Source: Diadema setosum
Taxonomy: Eukaryota > Echinodermata > Echinoidea > Diadematoida > Diadematidae
Assembly (NCBI RefSeq): GCF_964275005.1
Contig: NC_092698.1
Coordinates: 32,870,162-32,934,161 of the forward strand
Direction: 5' to 3'
Length of the DNA stretch: 64,000 nt
Part shown: in pieces, positions 21,629-34,300 of the stretch
How the letters are laid out: each line of letters begins with the position of its first letter
Numbering within the stretch: position 1 is the first letter of the stretch
Program-made: the position numbers and the translations under genes
The notes under the pieces: model-generated
Database searches by the model: none
What the model saw: only the letters and a program-made list of their open reading frames with translations
What the model was told of the DNA's origin: nothing

Positions 21629-22350
21629 TCCTTTGGAAAATTATGAAGTAAAATAAAATAATGGAACTAATTATGACCTGTTTATTGAAACTAAATATAA
21701 ATATAATGACAATGGAAACCCAAACAAATTCATGTTTGATGTTTTATATATCTTCTGTCTTATATACCACTCTTGCCTTTAATTGCTGAAGATGTCCTCA
21801 GTCAATAGGTTGATTAACAATATTTGGTACATCATGGCACTACTCAGCCGTCATGACACAAGAAAACACATTTTCACACCAAAAATCATTTTATACAATT
21901 TTCATTGTAATTCAACTCTGTTGGAACAACACAATACATGCACAATATTTTCAAATAAATTATTCATTTTATGGATTTGACCAAACAATTATGATTATCC
22001 ACAAAAACATTGCACATGGACAAATTAAAATGTAAAACATCTAGAAAAAAATAAATGAAAATTATCTTTCTTACTTATCATCAATGAGTCTTTTCACAGA
22101 CATTCATCTGGACTTCTTTGAACACAGATTCCTACATTATACATTTATTCAATGTGGAGTACATGTAGAAACCCCCATCAATAAGATTAGACAAATCTGA
22201 ACAAGAAATATGTGAAATGAGTTGGCATTTTGTGATTAATCTAGCAGCCAGTTGTTAAAAAAAAACAAACACACACACACACATATACATTTAAGCATTG
22301 TGTCAAGTATATGTGAATGAGCATGTGTGTTTGTAATCCTTTTTCCCTAA

Positions 22351-22563
22351 TACTGTACGAGCTGAAATTTTCGCGTACAGATATTTTCGCGAATTGCTAC
22401 TAGGACATTTGCGCGTGTTGTTAATTTCGCGGTTGCGACGGTCTAACTGAACGTAACTATTTTGCGCATTGTTATTTTCGTGTGTTGTTATTTTCGCGGT
22501 TCAAAGGCGATTCGCGAAATTCGCGAAAATAAAACCACCGCGAAAATTTCAGCTTGTACAGTA
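22351..22563. mobile_element. TTTCGCG-type MITE with 25-bp terminal inverted repeats
   Basis: Left end TACTGTACGAGCTGAAATTT and right end AAATTTCAGCTTGTACAGTA match at 24 of 25 positions when inverted. The interior repeats TTTTCGCG and GTTGTTATTTTCG. The TA bounds suggest a Tc1/mariner-like TA target site. Related families lie at 42354-42558 and 44026-44269. Confidence 0.88.
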
Positions 22564-25500
22564 TGCATATCTTAACATTATTTTTTTCCATGAAGTAACA
22601 CCATCAGAACTAGTTCATACTTTAACTGTTTCTCTGCTGTGCACACTATGATCATCTTTCCAAGGTGACAGACAATACTGTAGTTTGTCACAGTAGTGCA
22701 AGGCTGTATTACCATTTCTTTTTTCTTTTCTTTTTAGACTTCCAAAATTAGCCATAAGAACTGTACATTGACAGGAAAATATGATTTAGTCAAAATTATT
22801 ATCACGTATTCTTGTTGTGCAGGCAAATCTTAGTCTTTACAAGAGATATTCATCTCAATGAAAATAGGTACATCTGTGCTTTGAACAGAAACGGTGATAT
22901 CAAAGAGCAATTGATGTGCAAATATTTTAGAAAATTCAGACACATCTCACAGGGAAGCAAACTAGTTTAATGTCAGTTTGTTATCTTATGAGCACTAATA
23001 GGGGACCTTAAAGAAGTCAACTGGCAATGAAATGATAGCATAAGAGGATGTAAAAAAAAAAAAAATCACAATTTGATTTTTTCTTACTTGTGAGATGAAA
23101 TAACCTTGTTCATCTACAGTATGGGTATAAAATACAGTTGCAACATGATAATGTTGGCATATCTGTTGCAGAGTTGGGAAGAAAATGTGACTTTGAAATA
23201 ATGTAAAATTAAAATTATTCAAAATGTATACTGTAATAATTACAGTTGTATCATGAGGAGTGTTACAAAGCAGGATCACAGTCACAGAAACAAGGTGATT
23301 CTGTCATGGTGCAACTTAATTGTAAAATTAGATGATTTACAAACATTATGCATTGTTACTTTCCAGATATTGACCTGATTTTGCCGACATTCATGGTGTT
23401 GTTTGAATACCTTTATAACACAAATGTTTCTTCTTTTTCAGGTACATTCACTTTTAGGCATTAATCGCTGCCACACAAGTAGATTGCCAAGGTTTTAAGA
23501 GATAATTCCACAGCCTATGGTCTCATTTTATGATACTTATGCTATATAAAACTCTTCATTGACACTTGAACAATTATAGAGAGGCAACTTAATTGTAAAA
23601 TCCCATAATCAAGAAATTTGCACAACAGATCAGTCAATCTTCAAACATCAGCTATACTTTGAGCTAAAAAAGAAGTCCTTGTTTTGAGTTTGATCATTGA
23701 TATTTCAAATGTATAGAACTCCACATAGATTTATGAACAATGCCAGAATCTCATGACACATGTGAGTAGTTCACATTTACCCAATATCTAAGCCTGAAAA
23801 TAAATTATCATTACATCTGTCTTGATACTACACTGAAAGATAGAAAATATTGGTGGCATTGCATAGAAAAGTGGCAGCATAACCCAGGAAAATGAAAATA
23901 TAAGTTCTCTTCATGCAAGTGAAAAGCTCAGTGAGAACATGATGACAACAAATGATTACCTTGCATCTAAAAGAAAACTTTTCTTGACTATAAGGTGATG
24001 GAGATTATCATGCAGCATGAATGTTACTACAACGCTATAGACAGCAGAGAGTAAATGTTGTGGAAGTGCCTCATGTATGTGGACTGAAATAAGACATGAC
24101 TTTCCTCAGGCTCCACAAGCTACCACGAGGTGGGAAACTAAACAGGACAGGACAGAGCAGGACATAGGCATAGTGCAATTCCAAGACAAATAACACAGGA
24201 CTTCAATGACTTTTATTCCCTACGGCTCGTACAAACATTTTGACCTGTTCCGTCTTAAAAGCAAAAATAAAACAAAAAACAAAAAAATCAGTTCAGCGGA
24301 CCAATAGGGTTGATTCTGGTAAACATACTGAAACACTGGATACAAAATGCTGTGACACTCATGAGTCAAAGGAAAGTATACATACGACCTACTGGTAATT
24401 AATATTTACGGACTATAGTCGCTTTTGGCAAATCAAGTCATGGTGCTAGCTAGGCATATACTTCTCCCACAATGCAGCCACTCTCAACAATACAATTTTG
24501 GTCAAAGAATAGGTTATATCACATTTCAGCTCTTGCAATGCAGAAAGCAGTGTTCATACAGACAGAAATATATTCCATAAAATGTTGCAGGCCTTTTTTC
24601 GGGAGGGGGGGGGTGCCTTACAAAGAAGAGGACACTTGTCATTTTAAATTCTAACCATAAACTGACTGCTGTGATGAGCTGCAATTTCTCACTGCAGAGG
24701 GCTCATTTTGGTGTTTTCTGCAAATAGCGATGCTGTACCTTAGCACCTACTGTGCTGAAACTCACATCACATGTACATTTAGTCACTTGCCTTTACATAC
24801 ACATATACCATTTATCTTACCATAGACCATCTATGTTTGAAAAATAATTACAGAGAAATATCAGCTGGAATGTTGGCATGTGCTTGTCAGTCATTTTCTT
24901 GAGTCACTGGACAAAAGGGTGCATAATTATCAATAAAAGCCTTTATAAGTTCTGAAAATAGGTTCTTAGAATAAGTTCTTATGATACACAATCTCCTATC
25001 ATTCAGTACTATGTCATTTTGAAGAAACATTCTCACATATTTACAATAAATGTGCAGTGTGCTGCACCATATAATAAATTCTGAATAAGGTACTCATGCA
25101 GTCAGCCAAAATGCTACCTAAGTGGAACATCATGCAAAGTATTTTCAACATTACAATTCTTAGAACTGAGGTCAAACATTCATGATGGTATACATCCCAG
25201 AATAATCTTTTTGAAATGCAGACAAACAATACGTAAAGATATAATACACTTCGATCATTATGAGTTGACAACATATCTTCACTTTGGCATTATATGCACA
25301 TGTGAAGTACACAACTCCTTAGCAAAAAACATTAAATTTGAGAATATTTCAGTGTGTGAGGATAGCAACTAATACAACTAAACTTTCCCTTTTAGCTTAA
25401 AGTTAGCTGCAAACAATTGAATTTGCAACCATTTCCTGAACAGTACCAGACTGAATATTTTAGAAAAATCTAAATGGTACAATGGCATCATAACTTACTT

Positions 25501-26684
25501 TTCAAAATGATAACTGAAGCTCCACAGATCCTTTTGAGGTCATAATGATTTACCATTGACATGTCTCATGCTAATTCCTGCAGCTGGATGAAAATTTGAC
25601 CATGTGCATCAAAATGAAAAGGTTCAAATTACATCACAAATCTTTATGATGGGCTCGCAGACACTTGAAAGTGGTTGCCTCTTGAATTACATAATTTTGC
25701 AGCGAGTTGATGTGGAATGTTTTACCATTGTCAAAACAAAATTAAGTAGATCATAAATCTAGGCTAGTTCTGTCACTTGACAATGAATGCCTTTCTGTAC
25801 ATGAACATGTTGTGATTATTCCCTCCCTGTCAAATACCCTTCAGCAGTGCTAATTACTGTAAGACTCATTAGATGTAAAATTACATCTAGCATTGCATAA
25901 CTGTTGATAAAATTTGCACTCATCACAACAACCCATGATATTGGTGTGTGTCTAACCACAGTGATGTAATGCTTGCATAACAGTTCAGGGGACGAAGGTT
26001 ACAAATGGACAGACACATATAAGTAGAGCTCATTGATATTTGCTAATAAAACACGAATTCAACTTTTTGTCTGGTGAGTGACTCAATTTCATTGTCAATA
26101 TCAAGAGTGCCAGGTCATCTTTTTCTTCCTCTTCTTCTTCATTTCAAGGGGAATCAATTGTCAATAAACCTGAACTTGAATTATTAAGTCACACTTTTCA
26201 ATTGTTTTTCATCAAGAACAATTCATCACCTAATCTCTTACAAAAGTACTAGATTCTGGACCAAAGGATTAGTCACAGTCATCTGGTGCTTGAGATGAGT
26301 TTGATTTCATTGATCATAGAGATTAGTGAGAGTGATAGTTGATGTTGATCAGAGTATTGTAGCCATCAATCAATCAAGAACACCCGCATCCACGTATCCA
26401 ATGGTGACACTCGTCAGCACGTTGAAAAGTCGTGTTGAAGCAATACCCGTTTGCCAGTACAGGACAAATCACTCTGGTGGCATTTCAAATAGTAACCAAG
26501 AATACCAGTCCCTGTGATTTCACAGATGCAAGGGACCTTGGTAAAGATTCCCTCAAGATGCAGTGAAACCAAGCTTGCAGTCTTCGATGAGATGATAACT
26601 CCCACTCTTCTTGGTGGGCATCACTGGTTGCCATGGCAACTCTTCATCTCACAGGTTTTGTCATGCCCATAGATTACTTAAGGG

Positions 26685-26696
26685 TCATGCCATCTC
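26685..26696 (-). CDS. STK11IP: STK11IP putative terminal micro-coding exon
   Basis: After the strong acceptor CATCCCCAATACAG the frame reads GAG ATG GCA TGA, giving a tail EMA. It follows the pyrimidine-rich TTTTCTGTTTTTTGCATCCC, which makes it a better intron end than read-through, but with three codons homology cannot confirm it. Confidence 0.5.
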   Translation of the reverse strand, partial: EMA

Positions 26697-28338
26697 CTGT
26701 ATTGGGGATGCAAAAAACAGAAAATAATTAAAAACCACATCTAGCTTAAGCTTTTTATTACAATATCATTTAACCACATCAATGTGGCCATCAGCAAGGT
26801 CAATGATATGGCTACATTACATGTACCTGAGCTTATTTTGATCAAAATTCAGAAAACATGCACAATATTGCAATAATACAATAATCTTTGTACATGATTA
26901 ATGTGGGCATACTGTCTCTAGATGGAATAAAATAAGACTTTCAGCTCAGTCTTCTCTTTGCAACATATTCAGTAAAACAAGAAAACAAAAATCATTAGGA
27001 TGTCACAGTAATATCTTGGCCCATAGTGGTACAAACATAACCACAATGAGTCAAAAGGAATTCAATACTGGATGAATTGAAAACCTAAAAACTCAGGGAA
27101 TTGTTTGGGACTATCATTCTCATGACTAAAATATGCCTTTCAGTATTAGTACAAGAGATTTCTGGTCAAAAAGCACTGAAGAACAAAATATGTTTATTTC
27201 TACACAACATAAAAGGTGATTTATAATACATTACTTCTTTATGCAGGCATAGTTAAAGTTATGCCAAACCAGTCAAACCTCAATTAACATCACATTCCCT
27301 GAGATGAAAGTCTCAGCTCCTTGAATGGCATTGATTAGCAAAGATCAATTATCAAATGAATATATCATGATAAATAAAATCTAACCTGGACTAAGAGCGA
27401 AGGGTGAACCGTTTCCTGAATGTCGACTCCAAACATCTCCTTCCAGGGCTCCTTAATGACAGCTAAAAGTTGATCCAAAGACTCCGGGGAGAAGGTGCAT
27501 ACATCCCACTGAGACTCCTCACCAGTGTCCTACACACAGATGAGCATAAAGTTTAGACAACAGTCATGACTAAAGAAAAACAAAAAACTAACAAACAAAA
27601 AAAACATCTAACAAAACAAAAACAATAAATCTAACAAAAAAAATAAAACAAATAAAAGAAACAAATTGTCGGAGAGCACAGACTGACTGACATCCAGATG
27701 TGTTTGTAGATTATTTGAACAATGTCTGCCTCTTGAGGAGCACAAATCAAATAGATTCAGCAGTGTATACATGGTATAGACACCTGGTATATGGCCAGCC
27801 CTAGTCAGTTGGGCATGCCCAGAGTCAAGTACTTCAACTTCATCATCTTTCATCAAATATTTTATCTTGATCATCTTTGTATATAGGTACTTCGCACGAG
27901 AGTAGCCCTTTAGCCAGTGCTCTCTGTTTGGGCATATCGCTCAAAGAAACCATATGTACTACGCCTTAAATCTCTGATAAATTATCATATTTCGAAGGCA
28001 TCTCTGGACCAGAGTTAGGGAGAAAAAACATCTGGGAAAGGCCATTAACATTTAACACCAAATTTTCTATCACTAAAAATTCTTCACTTTTGAAGCACAT
28101 GTGAGATATGGTTTAAAATCATGACATGTGTTATGCTTATCTGACATGCCTTCATTTCTTTGGGTCCTCACTTTCTTCTAGAACAATTAATATTAAGATA
28201 AACATTCATTACCCCTTTTGTTAATTATTGTATCCATTATGTTTATTGTTATATTTGTTAGTCATTTGTTTGTATTTTGTATGTGAACTGTACAGCGCAT
28301 AGAGAAGCATGTGCTTATCATGCGCTTTATAAATGTAC

Positions 28339-28374
<36 letters not shown>

Positions 28375-31300
28375 CATCATATTCTGCAAAGGAGGAATGT
28401 ATATCCTCATAATATAAGACTTTGTGACTACAATAGAGGCAGGCACCATCCACAGAAGGTATATCTCACCTCACTGAAGAATGAGATTGTCACGTCGGTG
28501 GTAGAGTCCTCATAGAGTTCCTAATAAGACCAAAGAGTCAATTGGAAAAGTTCATTGTCATGCCATTATGTTTTAAATGGAACACAACAAATTGCATCTC
28601 TACAAATGAACAATGTTTCTTCATCAGCTCCATGTCATATCTGAAGAATTATGTTGATCTTGTGATAATGAATTTGGGATTCACTTCAAATGGGGACATT
28701 CCTTGACAATTTCAGTGTAAATGGAAGACAGGTTTCATATGCTTCTACAATGGAGGTAAAATATGGCAGAAACACTACCATTACTGATTTACTTCCTCAC
28801 TCTCTGGTATACTATACTTCAGCAGAATTCTGCTTTTCAGTAGATGTTTCATTTTGATTTTAATACCTTAACATCCACACAGTGGATGAAACCAAATGGA
28901 AGTATTTGTTGCTGCTGTTGTTATTGTGACTATCTACAGATGAAGTAAATTCAAGATTGTCTTGAAATCACATCACCCAGGTTAAGGTAATGATCCATCA
29001 GGCTCCATACCTTCATTAATTTGTGGTTTATGTCATTACTTTCTAGCATTGCTTGCATGTGTACTCAAAATTTACAAGTTAATACTTAAGGTATTGCAGT
29101 GTCCAGTGTTCCATCACATTTCTTCTCACTGTATTTTGTAATAATTTTGTGACTTGCTTTGAACACTTATTGCACTTGCGTTTCCTTGCACGGATCAACT
29201 CAGAACAACTTGTGCTCAATGAGTCTTCCTCTATTGAGGTGAATAATATACAAACAAGAAATATACACTTGCCAGTCCTGATATATCACAGATCTTGCGA
29301 TGACCACATGGGGTAAACTGTTGACCTTTGACCCCTTTCTTATTCTTGAGGGTCATGGGATAACAGTGATTTTCTTCCATCAGATACACATCAGTAGCAG
29401 TCACTAGGACACCTACTTCTTTGACTTTTACTGATGTGCCTAGGTCAGATATGAGAAGATAAAAGCCAAATCACTCCTGTGTTCATGAAAAGGCATACGA
29501 AACAAGTTGTCTCATGTGAATTAGTCCAGCATCTTTACATGATATGACAATCAGGGATACTTTTGAGAAAGAAATTGCATCAAGGTTTGATTTATCTTGA
29601 GGCTTTGATGAGTTGTCCCATCCCATTTTTCCCACAGATTCTTTACAAGAATATCAGATAATCTGTATAATATTATTACATATACTCGAACTACAAAGAG
29701 TACAATACTCTCTAACTTGATAGATATCTTGTGCCATACCGATATGCATTCAATGCATTGAATGTATTGAATGTACTGAATGTTTTGAATATATTTAATG
29801 CAATTACGATTTATTGAATGCATATTGCTATGACAGAAGATACCTAAAGTCAGCAAGTATCGTACTCTTCATACTTTGAGTACAAATATATAAACAGATT
29901 ATCTGGTATTCTTGTAAAGAATCTGTGGGAAAAAGGGGGTTGGGCAAACTCACTAAAGCCTGAAGATAAATCAAACCTTTATGAAACTTCATACCTGAAA
30001 GTACCCCTGATTGTCACATCATGTAAAGATGCTAGACTAGTTCACATTAGACAACTTGCACTACATGCAGCAAAGCAACCTCCTGTGCATTTAGCCACCA
30101 CAAATATTGCATGCACTGTATATGAAAACATACTGTACATGAATAGATCAGACATTCATTCTCTTACACAGTTAGCATCTTTTAACACTTTACTACCAGT
30201 GGGAACTTTGCACATGAGAATCTAGTGTTTTTTGTTTGAACTCTTAAAACTTTAGCCTAAAAAGGCTATAAAAAAAAGGAGATTTTATGACTGTTAGTTT
30301 GCTTGTTTGGTTTTACGTCCTTCTTCAAAATCACCCAATGCACTAACCTTGCTTGCTTGTGCTCGCTATTTTCAGCTGGGCAATGATGTACACGGAGATC
30401 TGGGGGTCCACCTCATAGCTGGTGTCCCCAGTGGCCTGGGGGACAAAGACCTCACTGGTGAGGTTCAGCAACGTCTGTGGGTTCTCCCAAACAATGCCCT
30501 TGAACTTTTTCCTCCATGTTCCGGCGCTCAGAGTATCTTTGAGAGAGAGTAGCACAGACACACAGAAAGACACAGGAAGACAGAAATGGAGTGAGAGAGA
30601 GATAGAGAAGGAAAATATATATTTGTATGTTAGCCTTTGAGGTATGCAAGACATTCATACTGGTAGATAATACATAAACTGAGAGAGATAAGGAGATGTA
30701 ACAGGAAATTATACAAATTTACACAAATACGTAAACAACCAATACCTATCTTCACTACTGTCTTGCAATGTCTACCCATTTTGATCTTCTGCAGTTACTT
30801 AATATTTTGCCACAGATACAATTTCACACCTTCATGTTTTCTAATGTTGTTAAACACTTGAAAATGAAATTTCTGATGATCTCAAAGTGGCATATACACA
30901 TTTCTCATGGACAAGAAAACCAAAACTTCTAGATGACATTTTGGACATCTTTATGAATTTTGATTGTTGCACTCACTGGCTGCAGTGTTGGTAAACTGCC
31001 TGGTTCTTTTCTTGTGTCCCGTCACAATGGTGTAGAGGGCTCCCTCCGATGAGAACTCAAATTGGAGACTCTGACTGCCGAGGCCTAGGTGTATCCTAGC
31101 GAGATCTTTAACTGGGTGCTGGGACCGCTTCGCCAGCCAATCAGACGGAGTCTCACTGAAGGCAACCAAAAAACATTCACTTCTTACAAGTTATTTCATT
31201 CATTACATCCTTTAATTCAATTATCTATGAAAATCAATATGGTTGTAAATTTATGGTCACATTTTTTGTAGTGTGTGGATTGAACTATTGCAATCTACAT

Positions 31301-34300
31301 TTATTAATACAATGTTTGAAGAGGCTCTATGCGACCTATATCAAAGCCTACCTATTGTCTCTGGATGTTCTTGTATTGACTAAAAAACACCACATAGATT
31401 TATAGGCAAACATATGTATGTGATCATCAATCAATACACTGAAACTTTTTCAGCAATTATTTGAAAACAACATCAAATAACACCTGTCAAGACATGTTGA
31501 ACAAAACAAAAGGCACTTTAAAAAAAAAGGAGAAGAATTTTCAACAATCTATATCATCAAATGTTATTCTTAACTCCTTTTTAGACCGCCCCCTAAAAAC
31601 TGCCACTGACATTGCACAAACACAGACTCCTGGTGGAATTGAAAGAGTTAAGATAGCATGTACGGCTCAGCACATTGTTTTCGTGAAGGTACCACACAGG
31701 AAAAGGACATTGGCAGATCTTTGCCACGGTATGAATGTGCCCTTGAAAACAGTTATCAGTTTTGTGGTGCAATATGCATACATCTGCAATAGTTGCCTTG
31801 GCAACAGTGTCTTTAAGAGACAGTTGCCTTATTTCATCACCAACGAGAGAGCATACTACACCACACAGGTGGAAGGAGATTTACTGCAGACTCAAGATGG
31901 AGAACCAAAAGGCATCCATTTGATAAAAACCAAAGATTTTTCAGATGTACAACTGGTATTTGCACAGAAAAGCATTGTTCCAGTCCTTGTATCAACCTTA
32001 TGGCAGCAGGTGTAGAAATAGTGAGAAACTTGCAATCTTATGAAGTGCTGCTATGTTTCAATTGTAACATTAGTTACATAATGCTTTCCAAGTAGAATGC
32101 TTTACACAAAGTATTTCATAACAAGGTGCACGAAATCAAACACCTTGTGTATAATTTATGAAGGTCTGTGTTAGAGTTAGTGTTCTTCTGGAAATCTAAT
32201 TTCTAATCTGGCATGTTAAAAGCTGTAATGATTGCTTAGCTCTTTACTTTATGCCAAATGACACTTACAATTCATGTCCAATGGGATCAAAAGAGAGTGT
32301 TTGCAAATCAAAGTAGCTATCATGAAGCAAAGAAAAAACAAAGCTAATTTACATCTACTCCTGCTGAAATATTCTTATCAGCAGTATAACACACAACACA
32401 CGCACACACACACACACACAAAAAAAACATGATTATCATAAAATCTGTTTACACAAAATGAATTCGTTTTCTTTGATCTAAGGTATGTACTTTGGTTTTT
32501 ACATAAAAATATAATACGAGTATCTCTCCTGGTAAATTCTGTTACATTCACTGTAAAGCACTCATGATATATGGTCATGAATGATGTTCATACACCAAAT
32601 AAATAATCTATAAAGATGTGAACTTATTCTCATGCCAAATAACTCACATATAACTCACAGGTGATGTTTCACTAAGTGATGTTTCACTAAGAAAATGTTT
32701 GACATTCCAAATCAGAAGTAGATGAGACTATTTGCATAGATTGTACTATGTAAACGAAAGATCAAACAAAGAGCTATGAACAAACCAATGATAGTAAACT
32801 TCATAATTATGCCACTTAATTTTGTAAACAACAACAAAGAGCAGCGTCTTTTACACTCAAATATTTAATAAGTTTGCATTTGTATGACTGAAATCAAAAG
32901 AAACAAAATGATTTGCCAATGTCAATGTGCATGCATACTGAAAACCTCCTTTACAGATGCGTGAACAAAGTTATGTCGATGATGTGCCAACATGTTGCGA
33001 GTCTCTTCCGAAATATGTGAGCATGCATATGCTGTGGCTGGTCGCCAAATAAAAGAAACTGCTTGCGGTTGGCAAGGGAAATGAACTGAGCAACTGATTT
33101 ATCACAATCACTTACACTCTACATCCCTGAAGACTCTGCAACAGCTCATTCCTGGTACAGAGATCAAGAGTATCACTGAATCTGATATATGACAGCAACA
33201 ATCAGTCACCTGAAGTCCACAGGTGCAACTGACTCTAACAAGATTTTAAATCAACTCCACTGAAACCCGCCATGTCCAGGAAAAGACATTTCTGTCGTCT
33301 CATGTGGTATCGCCTTATTATAAGTTATGCTATTCACTGTTGAGTCAAAAATTCTCTCTAATTTGGGACCACTGTTGGTTGCATATAATTGCTTGATTCA
33401 CTTGCAACCTTTTAACAGACTATCAACTGCTAAATTGTTATCTGAGTATCAAATTAGCAACACATTGTAGAAAACTGAAGTTCCCATTTCTCTCTCAAAC
33501 TAGCGTTTTGTTTTTAATTACTATCTGACTTTGTGATAAATTTATGACTTCAACCAGTTCCAACCGATTTAATGCCAATTTAAGGCTGCAAGGACAATCA
33601 TCTTTGCAGCAAATATCCCAAGGACTTGATTGGTAAAGGATGATGAGACAAACTATCGATCTCAAAATCATTTGGATGCAGTCATCTTTGGAGCAATCAT
33701 ATCCAAACCATGTGAAGACTTTGATATGTTTGTCTCATCAGCCAAAATTAGAAGTTGATTAATTGCTTTATATCACACACATGTTCAGAATTTCTTTTGT
33801 GTGTGTGTGTGTTTTATTGTTTTCACAGACTCCATTTAGATCTAGTCTGGGCTAGCAAGGTCCATCAGTTGAAGACCAGCTGTGTGTTTGGTAAAAAAAT
33901 TTCAAGCACTGCAAGCTTTATGACCCAGCTGATGTCATGATGCACAAGATGCACAAGACAGATATATGGAGGAAGCCTTGACAGAAGTCAATTCATGATA
34001 CTGTAAAAGTAGAAATTTTCACCCATTTCGCATAACCAGAAGATGGCACAAAAATAAAAGCATACAAATATCATTGCATGCCATATGTTCCAGTACATAA
34101 TGACCCGATTCTTCAGAATAAAAAGCATGCCATATTCATCTTACCCAGCTGCATGCAAAAAAAAAAATTACTCACGGAAACTATCCACTTTTACAGTAGA
34201 TACAGCACTAACTACAATGAGTAGATCACTGGGTTTGATGGGGAAAAATCTATATGACTGCCTTTAAACTATTTTTAAACTTTATGTGGGATATACTTGC

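Larger units (their letters stand above)
20816..26684. other. Intergenic DNA between MOCOS and STK11IP
   Basis: No coding exon could be supported over nearly 6 kb. The part next to 26684 is likely STK11IP 3' UTR; minus-strand AATAAA candidates lie at about 24212, 22144 and 21679. Repeats are listed separately; the stretch 22600-26300 is plain AT-rich DNA in which I see nothing. Confidence 0.6.
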
